Part shown: one piece after another, positions 11,601 through 23,200 of the stretch
How positions within the stretch are numbered: position 1 is the first letter of the stretch
Layout of the letters: the number at the start of each line of letters is the position of its first letter
Source of the DNA: Hydractinia symbiolongicarpus
Lineage: Eukaryota; Cnidaria; Hydrozoa; Anthoathecata; Hydractiniidae
Assembly: GCF_029227915.1 (NCBI RefSeq)
Contig: NC_079885.1
Span: 24,677,001-24,741,000 of the forward strand
Reading direction: 5' to 3'
DNA: 64,000 nucleotides
The notes under the pieces: generated by a model
Seen by the model: only the letters and a program-made list of their open reading frames with translations
Told to the model about the DNA's origin: nothing
The model's database searches: none
Translations under genes and position numbers: made by a program

Positions 11601-12609
11601 TTAAAGTTTAAAGAAAGGTTCTTATTTAAGGGTGCTTAAAAAAAAAATGACTTTTTACAATCAGATATTTTCATGCGTGAAATATGCAGAACAAATCACA
11701 ACACCATAAAAAGAATTGAGTTCAACTTTGTTTTTCCCGCCAAACTTGTCATGCTTTGCATCTTTTTACAATTTTGCACCTCATTCTCGTCCCCAGAACC
11801 CTTTAAAGTTTATCTTAAAGCGCTCTGGGTACGAGGTAAATTGCAACGTTTATACCATTTTGCAGTAACATTAGTTTTTAAATGTTTTTAATTAATTAGT
11901 TCTATTTTTTTCAAGTTTACACTCCACAACTTGGTTTTAGCGCCAACACAAAATCTTCCCATTAAAAAAAGTGTTTAAATCAAGCTGATTTCAAATAGAG
12001 ACCTTTTCTAAACCAATCATCTGGCGGTTCTTTTATACCATCGCACAATGTGTATTCCAAACTAATATCAAGTTTGTAGGAACCACTTAAAAGAGGAAAA
12101 AATTTGAATTCGTAAGAACCATTTCCTAAATCGGTTTTTAAAACTGGAACGGACGAACTTCCTCTAACATACACTCTCCAATAATCTCCTCCATAGAGTT
12201 TAATAGTGCCATTAGTAAACTGTGTTTGCAATACTACCCTGCTAAACTCTCCAACAGGGTTGATATTCCAGATTGATATAAAACTTTTATCTGAACAAGT
12301 TCGTTCTAATTTTTTCATCCATGGTATAGCGTTTTGCTTTTTCCAAGTCATGTTACAGCCATTATGAATTCGTGTAAAGTTAGTCCTCGAATTTATGAAT
12401 TCTGTCCAATCAGTTATGAACTGTAATTTCGCAGTCATAGCATCGCGCTTTGACAAAGTTTTATGTTGTCCAGTGTAGGTTGGAAGATAAAATTGCGTAT
12501 TCAAAAAGTTACCACGACTGATCAAAATTCTGTATGATAAACCTACAAAAACACCGATTAGTATAATGGCAGCTTTCCTGCGAAGTAAATCTCTTTTTAA
12601 ACACAGCAT
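8651..12609 (-). CDS. NXPE-like type II membrane protein with PC-esterase domain (four exons)
   Basis: A complete gene of about 475 residues. Exons on the minus strand: 12609-12003, 11060-10935, 9644-9148, 8848-8651; all boundaries are GT-AG and phases join (1, 1, 0). Residues about 13-30 are a membrane anchor after a basic N-terminus, as in type II Golgi or surface proteins. Residues about 130-195 (GGDYWRVYVRG onward) match the filamin-type Ig fold of the NXPE family. The C-terminal half is the SGNH/PC-esterase domain: GDS at 263-265, ILLNYGLHF, an IIWRTTTSLNRH block, and the Asp-x-x-His pair DPVH at 452-455. The catalytic set is therefore intact. Vertebrate NXPE proteins are somewhat longer. 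Substrate is unknown, probably an acylated glycan. Intron 2 contains a MITE at 9804 and intron 1 a mini-Helitron at 11426. Confidence 0.9.
9804..9891. mobile_element. hairpin MITE, CTCGTCCCC family, copy 1
   Basis: The ends (ATCTCGTCTCCAGGGCT and AGCTCTGGGGACGAAGTTGG) are inverted repeats, and the 8-bp target duplication AACAACCA is perfect (9796-9803 and 9892-9899). It lies in intron 2 of the NXPE-like gene. A further half-copy (TTTCCGTCCACAGAGCTTTT) follows at 9900-9920. Confidence 0.85.
11426..11535 (+). mobile_element. mini-Helitron, copy 1 (110 bp)
   Basis: Starts with TC after an A (A|TCTATATTATAATACCCG) and ends with the hairpin CCGTGGA-TTT-TCCACGG, a 12-base spacer and CTAG before a T. 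These are the 5' TC, 3' hairpin, CTRR and A/T insertion site of Helitrons. Non-autonomous; lies in intron 1 of the NXPE-like gene. A second copy is at 49287. Confidence 0.8.
11777..11846. mobile_element. hairpin MITE, CTCGTCCCC family, copy 2
   Basis: CATTCTCGTCCCCAG... pairs with ...CTCTGGGTACGAGGT, with CTTTAAAG/CTTAAAG near the loop. A target duplication is only imperfect (ATTTTGCA/AAATTGCA). In intron 1 of the NXPE-like gene, just downstream of exon 1. Confidence 0.65.
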
Positions 12610-13890
12610 TTGAGCTCGTTTAAAACTAAACTATTTAAAAAATACTAATGCACTACTTTCCCACCATCTTTAAAAAATATCATGCTCAATTATACCTTTA
12701 TTTTTTGAGCTTTAGATTATCACACGCATCGACGATTTGGCGGTATCTTATGCATACTGAGCAGCCATATTTTTTTCTAAAGCTTCACTCATGCAAAAAC
12801 CCGTTTAATTTTTACACAACGGATAATGCTACTCCCACCAGTGCAAATTTTTATTAAGAACAACAATTTGCGTCACCGAACTCAACATTCATAGTTCTAA
12901 ACCTTTAACGTATTTATTATTAATATTATGGGGATAATTTTATGGTATCGCTTGGGAAAAAATATGCTTCTAAAATGTATAACTAAATCCCATACTTTAA
13001 AACAACAAAACAGAAAAGAAGGCAAAAGCTGTGTGATTGCTCTATAACAGAGAATCTGATTTATTTTAAGTTGCAAAGAGAAACAATGAATTTTTTGAAT
13101 ATATTTATTTACTGATTTGTCGTGCGTTTTTCGCACCATTTTTTAAAACGGTGTTCTAATTTTTGCATATACACTAAATTTAAATGAGTTGATCATTTCT
13201 CTAAGTCTTCATTCACGTCCAAGTAATGACGAGACGTAGAGCTGGCCTGACAGTTGATAGGACGATCGTGGAAACGGGATTTAACATTTGATTTTGTGTT
13301 ACAAATATAAGAACTCAAATCATTTACTGATTCAGAATAATTAATAATATGAACTCTGTAAAGTCATGCAAAGTCAAATATGCGAAATGGTTGTCTATGG
13401 AGCATTCTCTTTTAATGTTTTTGTTCTTTTTTTGTTAATTCAATTCACACACTTTTCCCCCCGAATTACATGTTTTTTACAATTTTGATGTTTTGCCTTA
13501 AAGATCATATTCATTATTCCTGCATTGGTGTGTGTATAAATTTTGAAATTAACCCGACATGTAAAAATGCTGTTTTAGTGAAATTAACGCTTGTACTAAC
13601 TAGCATCGGTTTTAAACAGAGATCAATTAGCACAAAATTAAGTTTCAGCTGAGGATTTCAAAAACAACATTCATTCTGTTCAAAACAGTTGAGAAATAGC
13701 AGTGGTACATGAAAAAAAGGTGTATTGTGACAATGTTGTGTAAGATAAATCAAAACATAACACTGAATTTTTTTTTCGGTCGTAAGATTACATCTTGTCA
13801 AAACTTTGATCCACGGAAGATAGATAGATAGATAGATGTGCATATTTTACATGGCTAGCCTCACAAATATCGAGGGATATACCCTGTCTA
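12610..13890. other. non-coding, 5' flank of the NXPE-like gene
   Basis: AT-rich. A short (GATA)n microsatellite lies at about 13819-13838. No gene recognised. Confidence 0.5.
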
Positions 13891-13894
13891 TTAT

Positions 13895-14172
13895 TTCCAG
13901 GAGGGGCCATGGCTTAGATGGAGAGTCCTAGAGTATTTAATGCTCATTTTGAGCGACGCAGACCCAATTAGGGCCCGCGCTCTACTAGACAACTCCCGGC
14001 AACATCCAACGGCCCACACAGTGTGCCATCTTCCCAATTTCCCTCACATGGCTTGGGTTAACCCGGGGCTATGGTAACATTCACTCGCCCATGTTGAATC
14101 GCCGTCAAGAGGAATCGAACCCCGGTCTCCCGCACAGAGTACGAGAGCTATAACCACTAATCTACGGCGCCA
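13895..14172 (-). mobile_element. tRNA-derived SINE, near complete
   Basis: The minus-strand head (about 14172-14098) reads GGCGCCGTAGATTAGTGGTT, a good A box, then a perfect B box GGTTCGATTCC and a closing GACGGCG, so it is tRNA-like. The body that follows includes GGGCGAGTG and AACCCAAGCCATG, a GC-rich conserved-looking core unlike the AT-rich surroundings. The 3' end is not sharply defined. It could belong to a eumetazoan SINE family with a conserved central domain; that would need a database search. Confidence 0.75.
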
Positions 14173-14618
14173 CATCTAAGGCAACACAATGTCAGTATTT
14201 TCATTAAAACTTTGAAAAGCGCAAAAAGATTTTTGTAAACGAACTATTTTATAACAACGTAAAACTCCCAGATTTTGCCGAAAAGTAAAAAACAAAAGAA
14301 CAATCTCGAATCAGAACAGATTGAAATCTTTGATCTCTAAACTTGAAACACTCAAGTTTGAACGTTACGATAACATTTTAATCATTCAGTTATTCTGTTA
14401 GAATTATATCTCACACGAAGATACCTTTCTCGGTTCCTTTCTCAGCTCAGCCATTCTTAGTTTTAATTTTTTTAGTTTTATAATAGGAAAAACACGATGT
14501 GTGCCATCATCGAAAGGGAAATCATCAAGTTTCCCATTTAGCATTAGAACATATCTTGTTCGAAAAATCGTTCGAAATAAAGAAAGAACGGATAACAAAA
14601 ACTCTTACTTGTTTGAGA

Positions 14619-15099
14619 ATGTCGACACCTTTTTGCTGGAGTTTTTTATTTTTATTTTCAGTTTTATTTTGCAGCAGAAATGTTTTATTTCAAGAAGACA
14701 TTGTGAGTTGTTCTTCTTCAAATTCCATTCAAGAAAAGACGTTTAAATTGAAAGAATTTCAATACATGTTTACATATTGCTGGCGAGATCAAAAGTTATG
14801 TAAAAAGTTTAGCTCTTTTCAAATGAATGCACTCATATCAGGTATATATGTGTTAAAAATCACCGAAAAATTCGTGAAAGTTCACCTTTGTCCTCTAAAA
14901 TATTTTTTGGCAAAAAAGAATTTTTTGTTTTCAAGTATAATCATTGCAAGTATACATATTTTAGAAAAAGCAGCACGAAGGTTTCTGCGCTACCGACACC
15001 CAATAAGTGATACGTGCATGGAGGGTGGTTATCAAGATATTGAAGACAGGGAAATCAAAATGAAGAAGCCTTTCACTGATCTACATGTACATATTTGTG
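14619..15099 (+). CDS. secreted protein of unknown family, 5' two exons (predicted)
   Basis: The ATG at 14619 opens a frame beginning MSTPFCWSFLFLFSVLFCS, a plausible signal peptide, followed by a cysteine-containing stretch (FTYCWRDQKLCKKF). A GT at 14842 and an AG at 14963-14964 define an intron of 123 bp that keeps the frame. The second exon (14965-15099) encodes RFLRYRHPISDTCMEGGYQD and DLHVHIC and ends at a GTAATT donor in phase 1, so further exons should follow; none was recognised before 17.2 kb. The intron can also be read through without a stop, so the splice is not proven. Product unknown; probably extracellular. Confidence 0.45.
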
Positions 15100-15437
15100 G
15101 TAATTTGTTTTGCATAGAAAAATAAAAACATTAAATTTATGAGCAATACTTTCAATTATTAAGCCAGATATACAGAAATGATATTTTGTTACGCCTGTAA
15201 AAAATCAGTAAAAAAATAAAATAAAATTGGAATCGAAATCGCGCCAAATGAGGGCAACGCTGAAATTAACCCTCTTTTCTTGTTCGCGTTTTTGGTCATT
15301 TTCGCGAAAATAAAAAATATGAATCAGCGAAACGTGAGTTTTTTTAAGGCGAAAGATTTTCCCTTTCAATTGAATTAATTTTTGATTTTCGCGAAAGTTA
15401 ATTACGCGCAATTCGTCTAAAACTTTGTGCCCCAAAA

Positions 15438-15493
15438 GCATTCTTGTCCCCAGAGCTCTTTGTGCATCTCAAAGAGCTTTGGGGTCGAGAATG
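15438..15493. mobile_element. hairpin MITE, CTCGTCCCC family, copy 3
   Basis: A 56-bp near-perfect hairpin: GCATTCTTGTCCCCAGAGCT against AAAGAGCTTTGGGGTCGAGA. Flanked by GCCCCAAAA on both sides (15429-15437 and 15494-15502), an 8- to 9-bp target duplication. Confidence 0.85.
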
Positions 15494-15628
15494 GCCCCAA
15501 AAAATAGTTCGGAATTGAACAATTAATACATGTTTTTTTTAAATAATAACAACTTATAAAACCTTTAAAGCGAAGCAACTTTTAGGCCACATCCAACTCG
15601 AAGCAAAAATATATACAAAAGAAACGAC

Positions 15629-15742
15629 CTACCTCGTCCCCAGGGTATCTTGTATCTTTTCTGACATCGGACGGCGATACTAATGTTCGTCTCGCCGTCC
15701 CGGTTATAGAAAAGAGACAACAGGCGCTGGGAACGAGGTTGA
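15629..15742. mobile_element. hairpin MITE, CTCGTCCCC family, copy 4
   Basis: The ends CTACCTCGTCCCCAGG and CTGGGAACGAGGTTGA are inverted, with inner pairs (ATCTTTTCT/AGAAAAGAG, GGACGGCGA/CGCCGTCC). Target duplication GAAACGAC/GAAACAAC, 7 of 8. Confidence 0.82.
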
Positions 15743-16036
15743 GAAACAACAAGAATTTGCTTTCAGACACTTTTCTTGTCCCAAAAATCATGCGAGTTTC
15801 ATCTAACAACAAATGTGATGAAAAGTTACATTTCTGATTGGTTGCACAGACCTAAACTAAAAAACCAGACATGTGAATTTGTTCTTTCCGGGAGTAGATA
15901 TTCAACAATTGAAATTTAATCATAAAAAGGACAATAGATTTTAAATAGATTTAAAAACTGGCTATCCTGTATAAATATATTTTTTGGACAGTTACAAATT
16001 AAATCCTTGAATAAAATCGAATTTTATAGCTATTAT

Positions 16037-16108
16037 TTCATTCTCGTCCCCACACGTTTTTGAAATTAAAACCCAGCTTTATCTCTTAAGAGCTCTGGGG
16101 AAGAGAAT
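16037..16108. mobile_element. hairpin MITE, CTCGTCCCC family, copy 5
   Basis: 72 bp, ends TTCATTCTCGTCCCC and GGGGAAGAGAAT, with a perfect 8-bp target duplication GCTATTAT (16029-16036 and 16109-16116). Confidence 0.87.
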
Positions 16109-16123
16109 GCTATTATCTGACAT

Positions 16124-16237
16124 TCACCCCCGTCCCAACATTTTTTTTGTTTTTTGATTTATGGGAGAAGACGACGAAAAATATTTTTTGACGCCATCTT
16201 TTATATCAAGAAGGCAAAAACCTGGGGACGAGGGTGA
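16124..16237. mobile_element. hairpin MITE, CTCGTCCCC family, copy 6
   Basis: The ends TCACCCCCGTCCC and GGGACGAGGGTGA are inverted (12 of 13), with a perfect 8-bp duplication TCTGACAT (16116-16123 and 16238-16245). Its left duplication overlaps the right duplication of copy 5 by one base. Confidence 0.9.
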
Positions 16238-16385
16238 TCTGACATTATGAAAAGAATTAGGCAGGAGGTTAGTTAACTTTTTGTGAGCAAAACAAAATAA
16301 CACTACTCTCCTCATACAAAAGCACATGTTCAATATTTAAATTTCCAGGGCTCTTTTTTCGCTTTATTTTGATATGTGGCCTGGC

Positions 16386-16473
16386 AGCAACCTCATCCAC
16401 AGGAGGGCATCTTGTACCTTTTCTAACAAAGGAAGAGACAACGGGTGGGCTGGGAATTAAGTTGGACAGCTTG
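16386..16473. mobile_element. hairpin MITE, CTCGTCCCC family, copy 7 (degenerate)
   Basis: GCAACCTCATCCACAGGAGG faces GGGCTGGGAATTAAGTTG; a detached family-like half (TTCCAGGGCTCTTTTTTCGC) lies just left at 16344. No clear target duplication. Confidence 0.55.
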
Positions 16474-16784
16474 ATGTCTAAGGCACCCAGTAATCCACAC
16501 TCGATCTAAAAGCCCAATGTGTTTTTCGAAGAAGGTTTTCACGCTAAAAACGACAAAAAGTTACCAATCAATGATCTGGTTGTATTCTGACCGCAAAAAA
16601 CTGTTTGCCGTTTTAATCCAACCCTTTCATGAGGCAAAGAAATATGCCAGTGGAAATGCGTTTTTTAAAAGCCCCTTTTTTCCATTCGAATCAGCTTTAT
16701 TCACGAAATTGAAGCGTGGTGTGTGGTGGCTTGGTACAAGCCCTAGACAGTTCATGTTTGGTAACGTTAAATAGTGCAATTCAT

Positions 16785-16880
16785 CCAACCTCGTTCCCAG
16801 GGCTCTTTTTTCACTTTTTATGGCTGAGAGCGCCGGCAGCCATAAAAAAGTGAAAAAGAGCCCCGGGGGAACAAGGTTGC
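16785..16880. mobile_element. hairpin MITE, CTCGTCCCC family, copy 8 (best preserved)
   Basis: Two arms of about 42 bp pair almost perfectly, from CCAACCTCGTTCCCAGGGCT at the left to GGGGGAACAAGGTTGC at the right, with TATGGCTG/CAGCCATA near the loop. Target duplication CAATTCAT/CAATTTAT, 7 of 8. Confidence 0.88.
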
Positions 16881-17283
16881 CAATTTATCCTTCTCTTTCT
16901 TAAACATGAGAAGCACTCTTCATTTCTCTTTTCCTCCAGGAGCTATGGCGTTCCAACGATGGGAATGTTTTTGTCCGACTATCGCCCGGATAATTCTAAG
17001 ACCCGTTCTTTAAAGGGTTGAAAAAGTTCTAAAATCGCTAAATCTGCATATATCGAACAAATTTCGCGGAGGTCAAGAAAAAGCATGATGACGACCACGT
17101 TTTATGACGTCATTGTCTCGCTTATCTGTAAATGATACAACGCATTCACCTGAAAAATAGAAATAAGCGAAACCGAAAGTGATCCGTATTTATGTCGCAA
17201 CAATATCATTTGATTCCATAGTTGATGCATTTTGCATATCGTCAGATTTGAAAACTGAAATCTCCTGTGAATTCATCCAAAGA

Positions 17284-20200
17284 ATGGATCATCGACCATA
17301 CGACATAACTATCTATGGAGCTTCTGGATTTACTGGTCAATATGTAGCTGCGGAGGCTGTAAGGACATGCAAGGAAAAGAAAATTGCAATTGCTGGCAGA
17401 AAAAAAGATAAATTGGAGAAGGTTCTAGAATTTATTAGGAAGGAAATAGGTTTGTTAACTTTATAAAGTCTTGATTAATTGTTTGATGAAGTATGTAGCT
17501 ATCTAACTGTAATTATAGTTTAGTTGGTTAACCACGATCTGGCAGCTTTTGGCTTTTCACACATTTCCAAGAAAAAATCGCAAAAAATCTTTGTTCAGAA
17601 TGGATAGTCTACGCGACCATGATTCCAAAATTATCCCTCGTGCCTTGATATGTCCGCACAACTAAGAATTATGTTAAAATGAAATATATAACCTAATTAG
17701 GTTAAGTGTCGCCTATTTAGGTGACGTTTTCGTCCGCCATATTTATTTTTTCCCTGCGGCATGAATGGCTGAAATCCATTATTTATAGCAACAAATAGTG
17801 CCACACGAGGTTTGGGCCATAAGTTACCAGCGCGATGCAAATAAACGATAATTGGTCAAAATTATCTGCAAAGTTGACAGATTTGATTCACATAAAAATT
17901 GTGGTGCGAAATGCAATGATTTCGACGTATTTACAAAAGAAAGTTTTCAATCGCCTAGTTAAACTACGGTAGCCTAATTAAACTATATCATGTCGCCTAA
18001 CTAAACGACTCGCCTAATTAGGTCATGCCGCCTAATTAGGTGTTTACCCTGACTGGGAGAGAATAGTCTATTTAGAAGATGGAAAATTTTAATAGACTGT
18101 AATAAGGTTGCAAAAATGCCTGTGAATGCGACAGGCCTTTGCATAGGATCGAGCAAAAAGGAATCAGCTGAATAATGTTGTAGTTGTGTGATTTGTGTCT
18201 CAATAGATGTTTGAGAACTCATAAACACTCCTATTCACACGGGAACAAATCCATGTGATACTATTTAAACTAATCACAAACTGGTGCACAGAGATTTAGT
18301 TGCCGTTCTGATTCATTGCAATATAGGTGTCTTCATGCCTTAAGCGTCAGGTACGTTTCCAAGATTACAATGATTTGTATTAACACATTACTTGCCTAAA
18401 CGGCTGACAAAGGAGGCCCAGCATACCCAAATTTCTCCATATTGAGAAAAGGAACAAAAAGAAATCATTAATTGTTACAATTTTCCATTATGGCATGATA
18501 TAATAACACAATAATAAATTCTCATATGTAATTGACTGGCAACGGCCATATCAAATTGAACTGCAACGGTAGTTCTAAGGTACATCTGAAGAACTAGTGC
18601 AGTGTGAGGTGTTGGGGTTTTAAAGGCAGGTATAATAAATCAAGACAAGAGTAGGGTCTAGTTTCTTTGCAAGCAAATGAGACTAACCTCCCTTGCAACC
18701 TTTAGGATCAGGTCTAGAAACTACCCCCCCCCCCCTCCCCAAATGTGCAAGGCTCTACTAGCCATTTCCAATGACTAAGGTAAACCTATTGTATACTAAT
18801 CACAAGTGCTAAAGAACTATACTTCTGTCACCACAATTACCATGAGCAAAACTGGCAGTTTAGCGTCAACTATTGCACATTTATACAAAGCTATTGTGTA
18901 TGTTTAACAAGTTACAGCTTATGTGCAGTCTGCACAAGCCAAATATCGAAAACTTAGTTTCATTGCAGATGGAAATCTTTTTTTGGGCCTATCTTGTTTC
19001 ACGTCTATGTAAATCCTGAACTTTAGAGGCTTTGATTTCTGAGGCTTTGATTTTTTATTTCTGCAAATTAAAATCTTTTCCGAATCAGAGGAGTAATTTT
19101 TTGCTGTTGGTATAAATTTTTTTCTTGACACAATTTTATTAATGAATCATTGTCAATAGAGGAAATATTATTTCCAGCATTTTGGTTTTGACTAACTCTG
19201 CTGTTAGTTAGTACTTCTTTTATCCGTAGAAATAAGAAAAATAATAGGCATTGCATGCACTTATTTTTCAAATTCATTCTACAGGGTTTGAATTAAAAGA
19301 AGAAAAAAAAAGTCAGTTTGCAAAAATTTGCAGACTGTAGAGAAGAAAACTACTTTGCAATTGTGTGGGAGCACTGTACACCACTTGCTATTGATTTTTT
19401 GATAATGGTTATATTTTGTTGCAGTGATCGTTATCGAAATGGTGAAACAAATGAATGTTTTAACATTTCCTTCATAAAGTAATTTGCAAAGTGGGCATTT
19501 TGATTCGCAAATTGTGAAATGTGACCTTTGATATATATCGTTTTTTTTTTATCTCTCTTGTAGCACTTTTATGAACATTGTTTTGATTTAGAAAATGTTA
19601 CTGTTCACGAGTTATAAACATATCTTACAAGTTGCTTATGCATATTGAGATATTTTCAGAAATCTAGTTTATTATTTATTTGAAGGTACTGATGATGCAT
19701 TGAATAATGTTGGGATTGTTATAGCAGATAATTCAAACAATGATTCTGTAATGGAAATGTGTAGACAAAGTAGAATTGTAATCAACTGTGTTGGTCCTGT
19801 AAGTTGTATATTTTTCCTTGATTTTAAAAGTGATTAAAACATTAGAAAGGCACTCTTTCCTTTTTGATATTGTGGGAAAAGGAATTATCCTGTTTTATCT
19901 CCCTAAATGGCAGAATTTTAGCAAAAATAATTTTACATTTTAAGGTTATTCTCCTATTTAGTTTCGTTGGTATGGTGAACAAGTCGTACGATGCTGTGTT
20001 GAGGCATCGTCAAATTATGTGGATATAAGTGGTGAACCAGAGGTAAATATATTAATATCATAATCAAACTTATGTTTGCTACTACATATGTTAGACTGTC
20101 TGTTGCACCTAGTAGAAAAGTCTTTTGCAAAGCAGATGTTTTCAATTTTTTTGCCATTTTACTCATTCTCGGTGGTCTCAACCCATTTAGGTGTTTGCAT

Positions 20201-23200
20201 ATTTTGATGTCAACGAAATATATTGTTAACTGGTCTCTAGTTTTTTAAATTTTTTGCCTTCTTTATTTTTATGTGTTGATCATTTTCATTAGTTTTATAT
20301 TTAATGTTTGTTTTATATATTATATAATAATCAGCCTACAAATTTATTTTATTTTTATCAATATTTTTACTATGACAATAACCTATTGTATCTTTGCAGT
20401 TTCTTCAAACTTGTCAAATAAAGTATCACGAGGAGGCTAAGGAAAAGGGGATCCACATAGTTGGTGCTTGTGGTTTTGACAGCGTTCCTGCAGATTTTGG
20501 GCTAGAGGTTTTACGTGATAAATTTCCAGGTCTGTTATCCTTCCTAATCCAGAGGTGTATAACTTGGGATGTGTAACTTGGTTTGCAAAAAAATTTTCTG
20601 TGTCAGCTTATATAGGCCCTATATGTTTACTCACAAAATTTAATTGCAAAATAACATGCAGATCCTAAGTTATGGGGTCATTAAAAAAATTAAAAGGTCT
20701 GGGATGAAGAAACAAATGTCACTTTCTTAAAAAAAATTATGTTAATTAATTCATCTTTATAATATCTATACATTAATAAAGTTTGATTGTACATACCTTA
20801 ACAGGTCTAAAATTACTGATGACAGAAAATGTCAAAATTTGTTATTACTTAAATATGACATCATAATATATGCAACATAATTAAATCTTAAATTTTTAAA
20901 TGTGAATATTTTAAGAACGAAAAGAGCTTTTTAAAAAATTTGAAAAGACGTTTTAAGCTCTATAATATTAACCCAACATTATTTTGTACCTCGCGTTCCC
21001 TTTAAGTAATAAAGCCAAAAATATCAGGAACTATAAGGCTATGATTAATATATCATTATTTCCCACACAAACTCTACTACTGGTCATGTCACAGGTAGCC
21101 TGATTTTAAATATTATTCACTTATTCTGCGAAACAAAGTATGAATGTTTAAGCAGCAAAAATTGCCTTTGATGGTACTATAAAGACGGTAACAGCAAAAA
21201 TGTGGTTTATAATTAAATAAGAATTTAAAAACTCATTTATCGTAATTTATACAATAAATGCAAATGCCTTTCGCAATATTATTTAGGTTGGGTTATTTGT
21301 AGTTCAAAGTTTATGTTATGTATATACATAGTCAAAATTAATTAAAAGCATAACTTATGCTTGAATGTAGTTTTGACTCATTGAGTTTTGTTTACTGCCA
21401 TCACATAATTTTTTTACAAAAAAATCTTTGATATTCATTGGCTTGTGTCTGTCCGACTTTTAGTTTTTGCGAGAGATTCGTGTTTGAAACACTCAAATAA
21501 TGGCAGAATATATAACGTTTTCTGTAATTTGAATCTTCACCAGGCAAAAATGAAAGTCAGAAACGTTTTTTGGCTTTCCACACCTTTTCTGTTGGATACT
21601 GACTTAGGTTACTAGTGCGTTGGGTGAGTTTTAAAAACAGTATGACTGTTGAAACTGTTGAAACTGTTGAGCTTTCTTGTTTTTAACATAAATGCTGTAA
21701 ATGTTATTAAAAACCAGTTAATTCTTATATTTTAGGTGAATTGACTGCAGCAGAAAGTTACATACATTTGTATGGTGCAGGAAAGGTATAAATACACAGT
21801 AGTAGAAAATTAAAATCTTAGTCAAGTTATCTTGGTCCTTAACACTTTGTTGTTGTTGTTTTTTAAAAAAGGGCATCTTTCAAAAAATGATACGTTTTTC
21901 TCAGGGAAATTATGGTACATACTTAACAATTATTCACAGCATCGTAACTCGTGCAAATGTCAAAGCCCAACAGAAAGTTATCTTTAAAGAAAAGTTGAGT
22001 TACACTGGACCCAGATTGAAACTAAGGTATTAAGTTTTGCTGCACAACTTACTAAGCTTCGATCTTTTTTTCTAAATGAATGTTTTCTCCCTAACATGGA
22101 AGGGTGCGATATCCCTAACATAGTGGGTTTTTCTGTCCCTAACATAAAATTGGGAATTCCCAACATGGCAGGGTTGTGTGTCCATCACATGGCAGGGTTG
22201 GATTTTCGAACATAGGAAGGTTGGGTCTTCTTAACATTGCAGGGTTGTGTCTCTGACATAGGAAGGCTGAGTCATCCCAACATGGCAAGCTGGAATCTTC
22301 CTAACATGGTGGGTCTCGTGTTCCTAACATAGTAAGATTGGGTCTTCTTAACATAGCTAAGTTGGGTCTTCCTTACATGGCAGGGTGCGATTCTCGGTTT
22401 TGTGTGTTCCTAACATAGCAAGGTCGGGTCTTTCTAGCATGGCAGGGTCTCTGTAAATTGGCAGGGTTGAAATTAGCCACATAATTACCTGTGGTTCAAC
22501 AGTTGTTTTTGATTTTGATTTGGTAAAAAATTAGCTAAACATATAGCAAAAATCTATCTGATACAGGTGTATTGCATGTCAAGTGTGGATAATGTATATA
22601 AATTTTTCTGCGAGCTAGATTATTGTATAAATAAACAATATTAAGTTTGATTAACATAATTATTTGTTCATTATTATTTGTTCTTTGTAAAACTATTTCT
22701 TTTTTCTTGAAGAAATCCTGGTTTCAGTAATTCCGAGAATAAATGGTTTGTTCCATTTTTGGGCGCTGATGCATCTGTAGTGAAGCGCACACAGTTGCAT
22801 GAATCAAGCGTGCACAACAAAACACCAGTGCAGTATGCAGCCTACATGACAATGGGTTCCATACTCCACCTTGTATGTGGATTTTTGTTTGCATTAGTGA
22901 TGTTCGTGTTAACAAAATGTGCATGGGGAATTAAACTTCTTGAAGATGTAAGTGTAGATTTACGTAAAGACAAAGCGTTAGCAAATATTAAGTGTTGTCA
23001 TTCAATTATTCACTAAATATATACTTTGATGTGAGGAATTTTGTCAAGATTTATTTTTCTGTTAAAATGCAACTTTACAAATCATTTCCAACAAATTGAT
23101 AACATTGATTTTGTTGATAAGTTGTGTTTCGCCAACAAATTGATAACATTGATTTTGTTGGTAAGTTGTGTTTCGCCAACAAATTGATAACGTTGATTTT

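Noticed and set aside
16517..16774. Possible downstream exon of the secreted gene at 14.6 kb
   Set aside because: No convincing acceptor or donor in phase, and it sits among MITEs; not supported.
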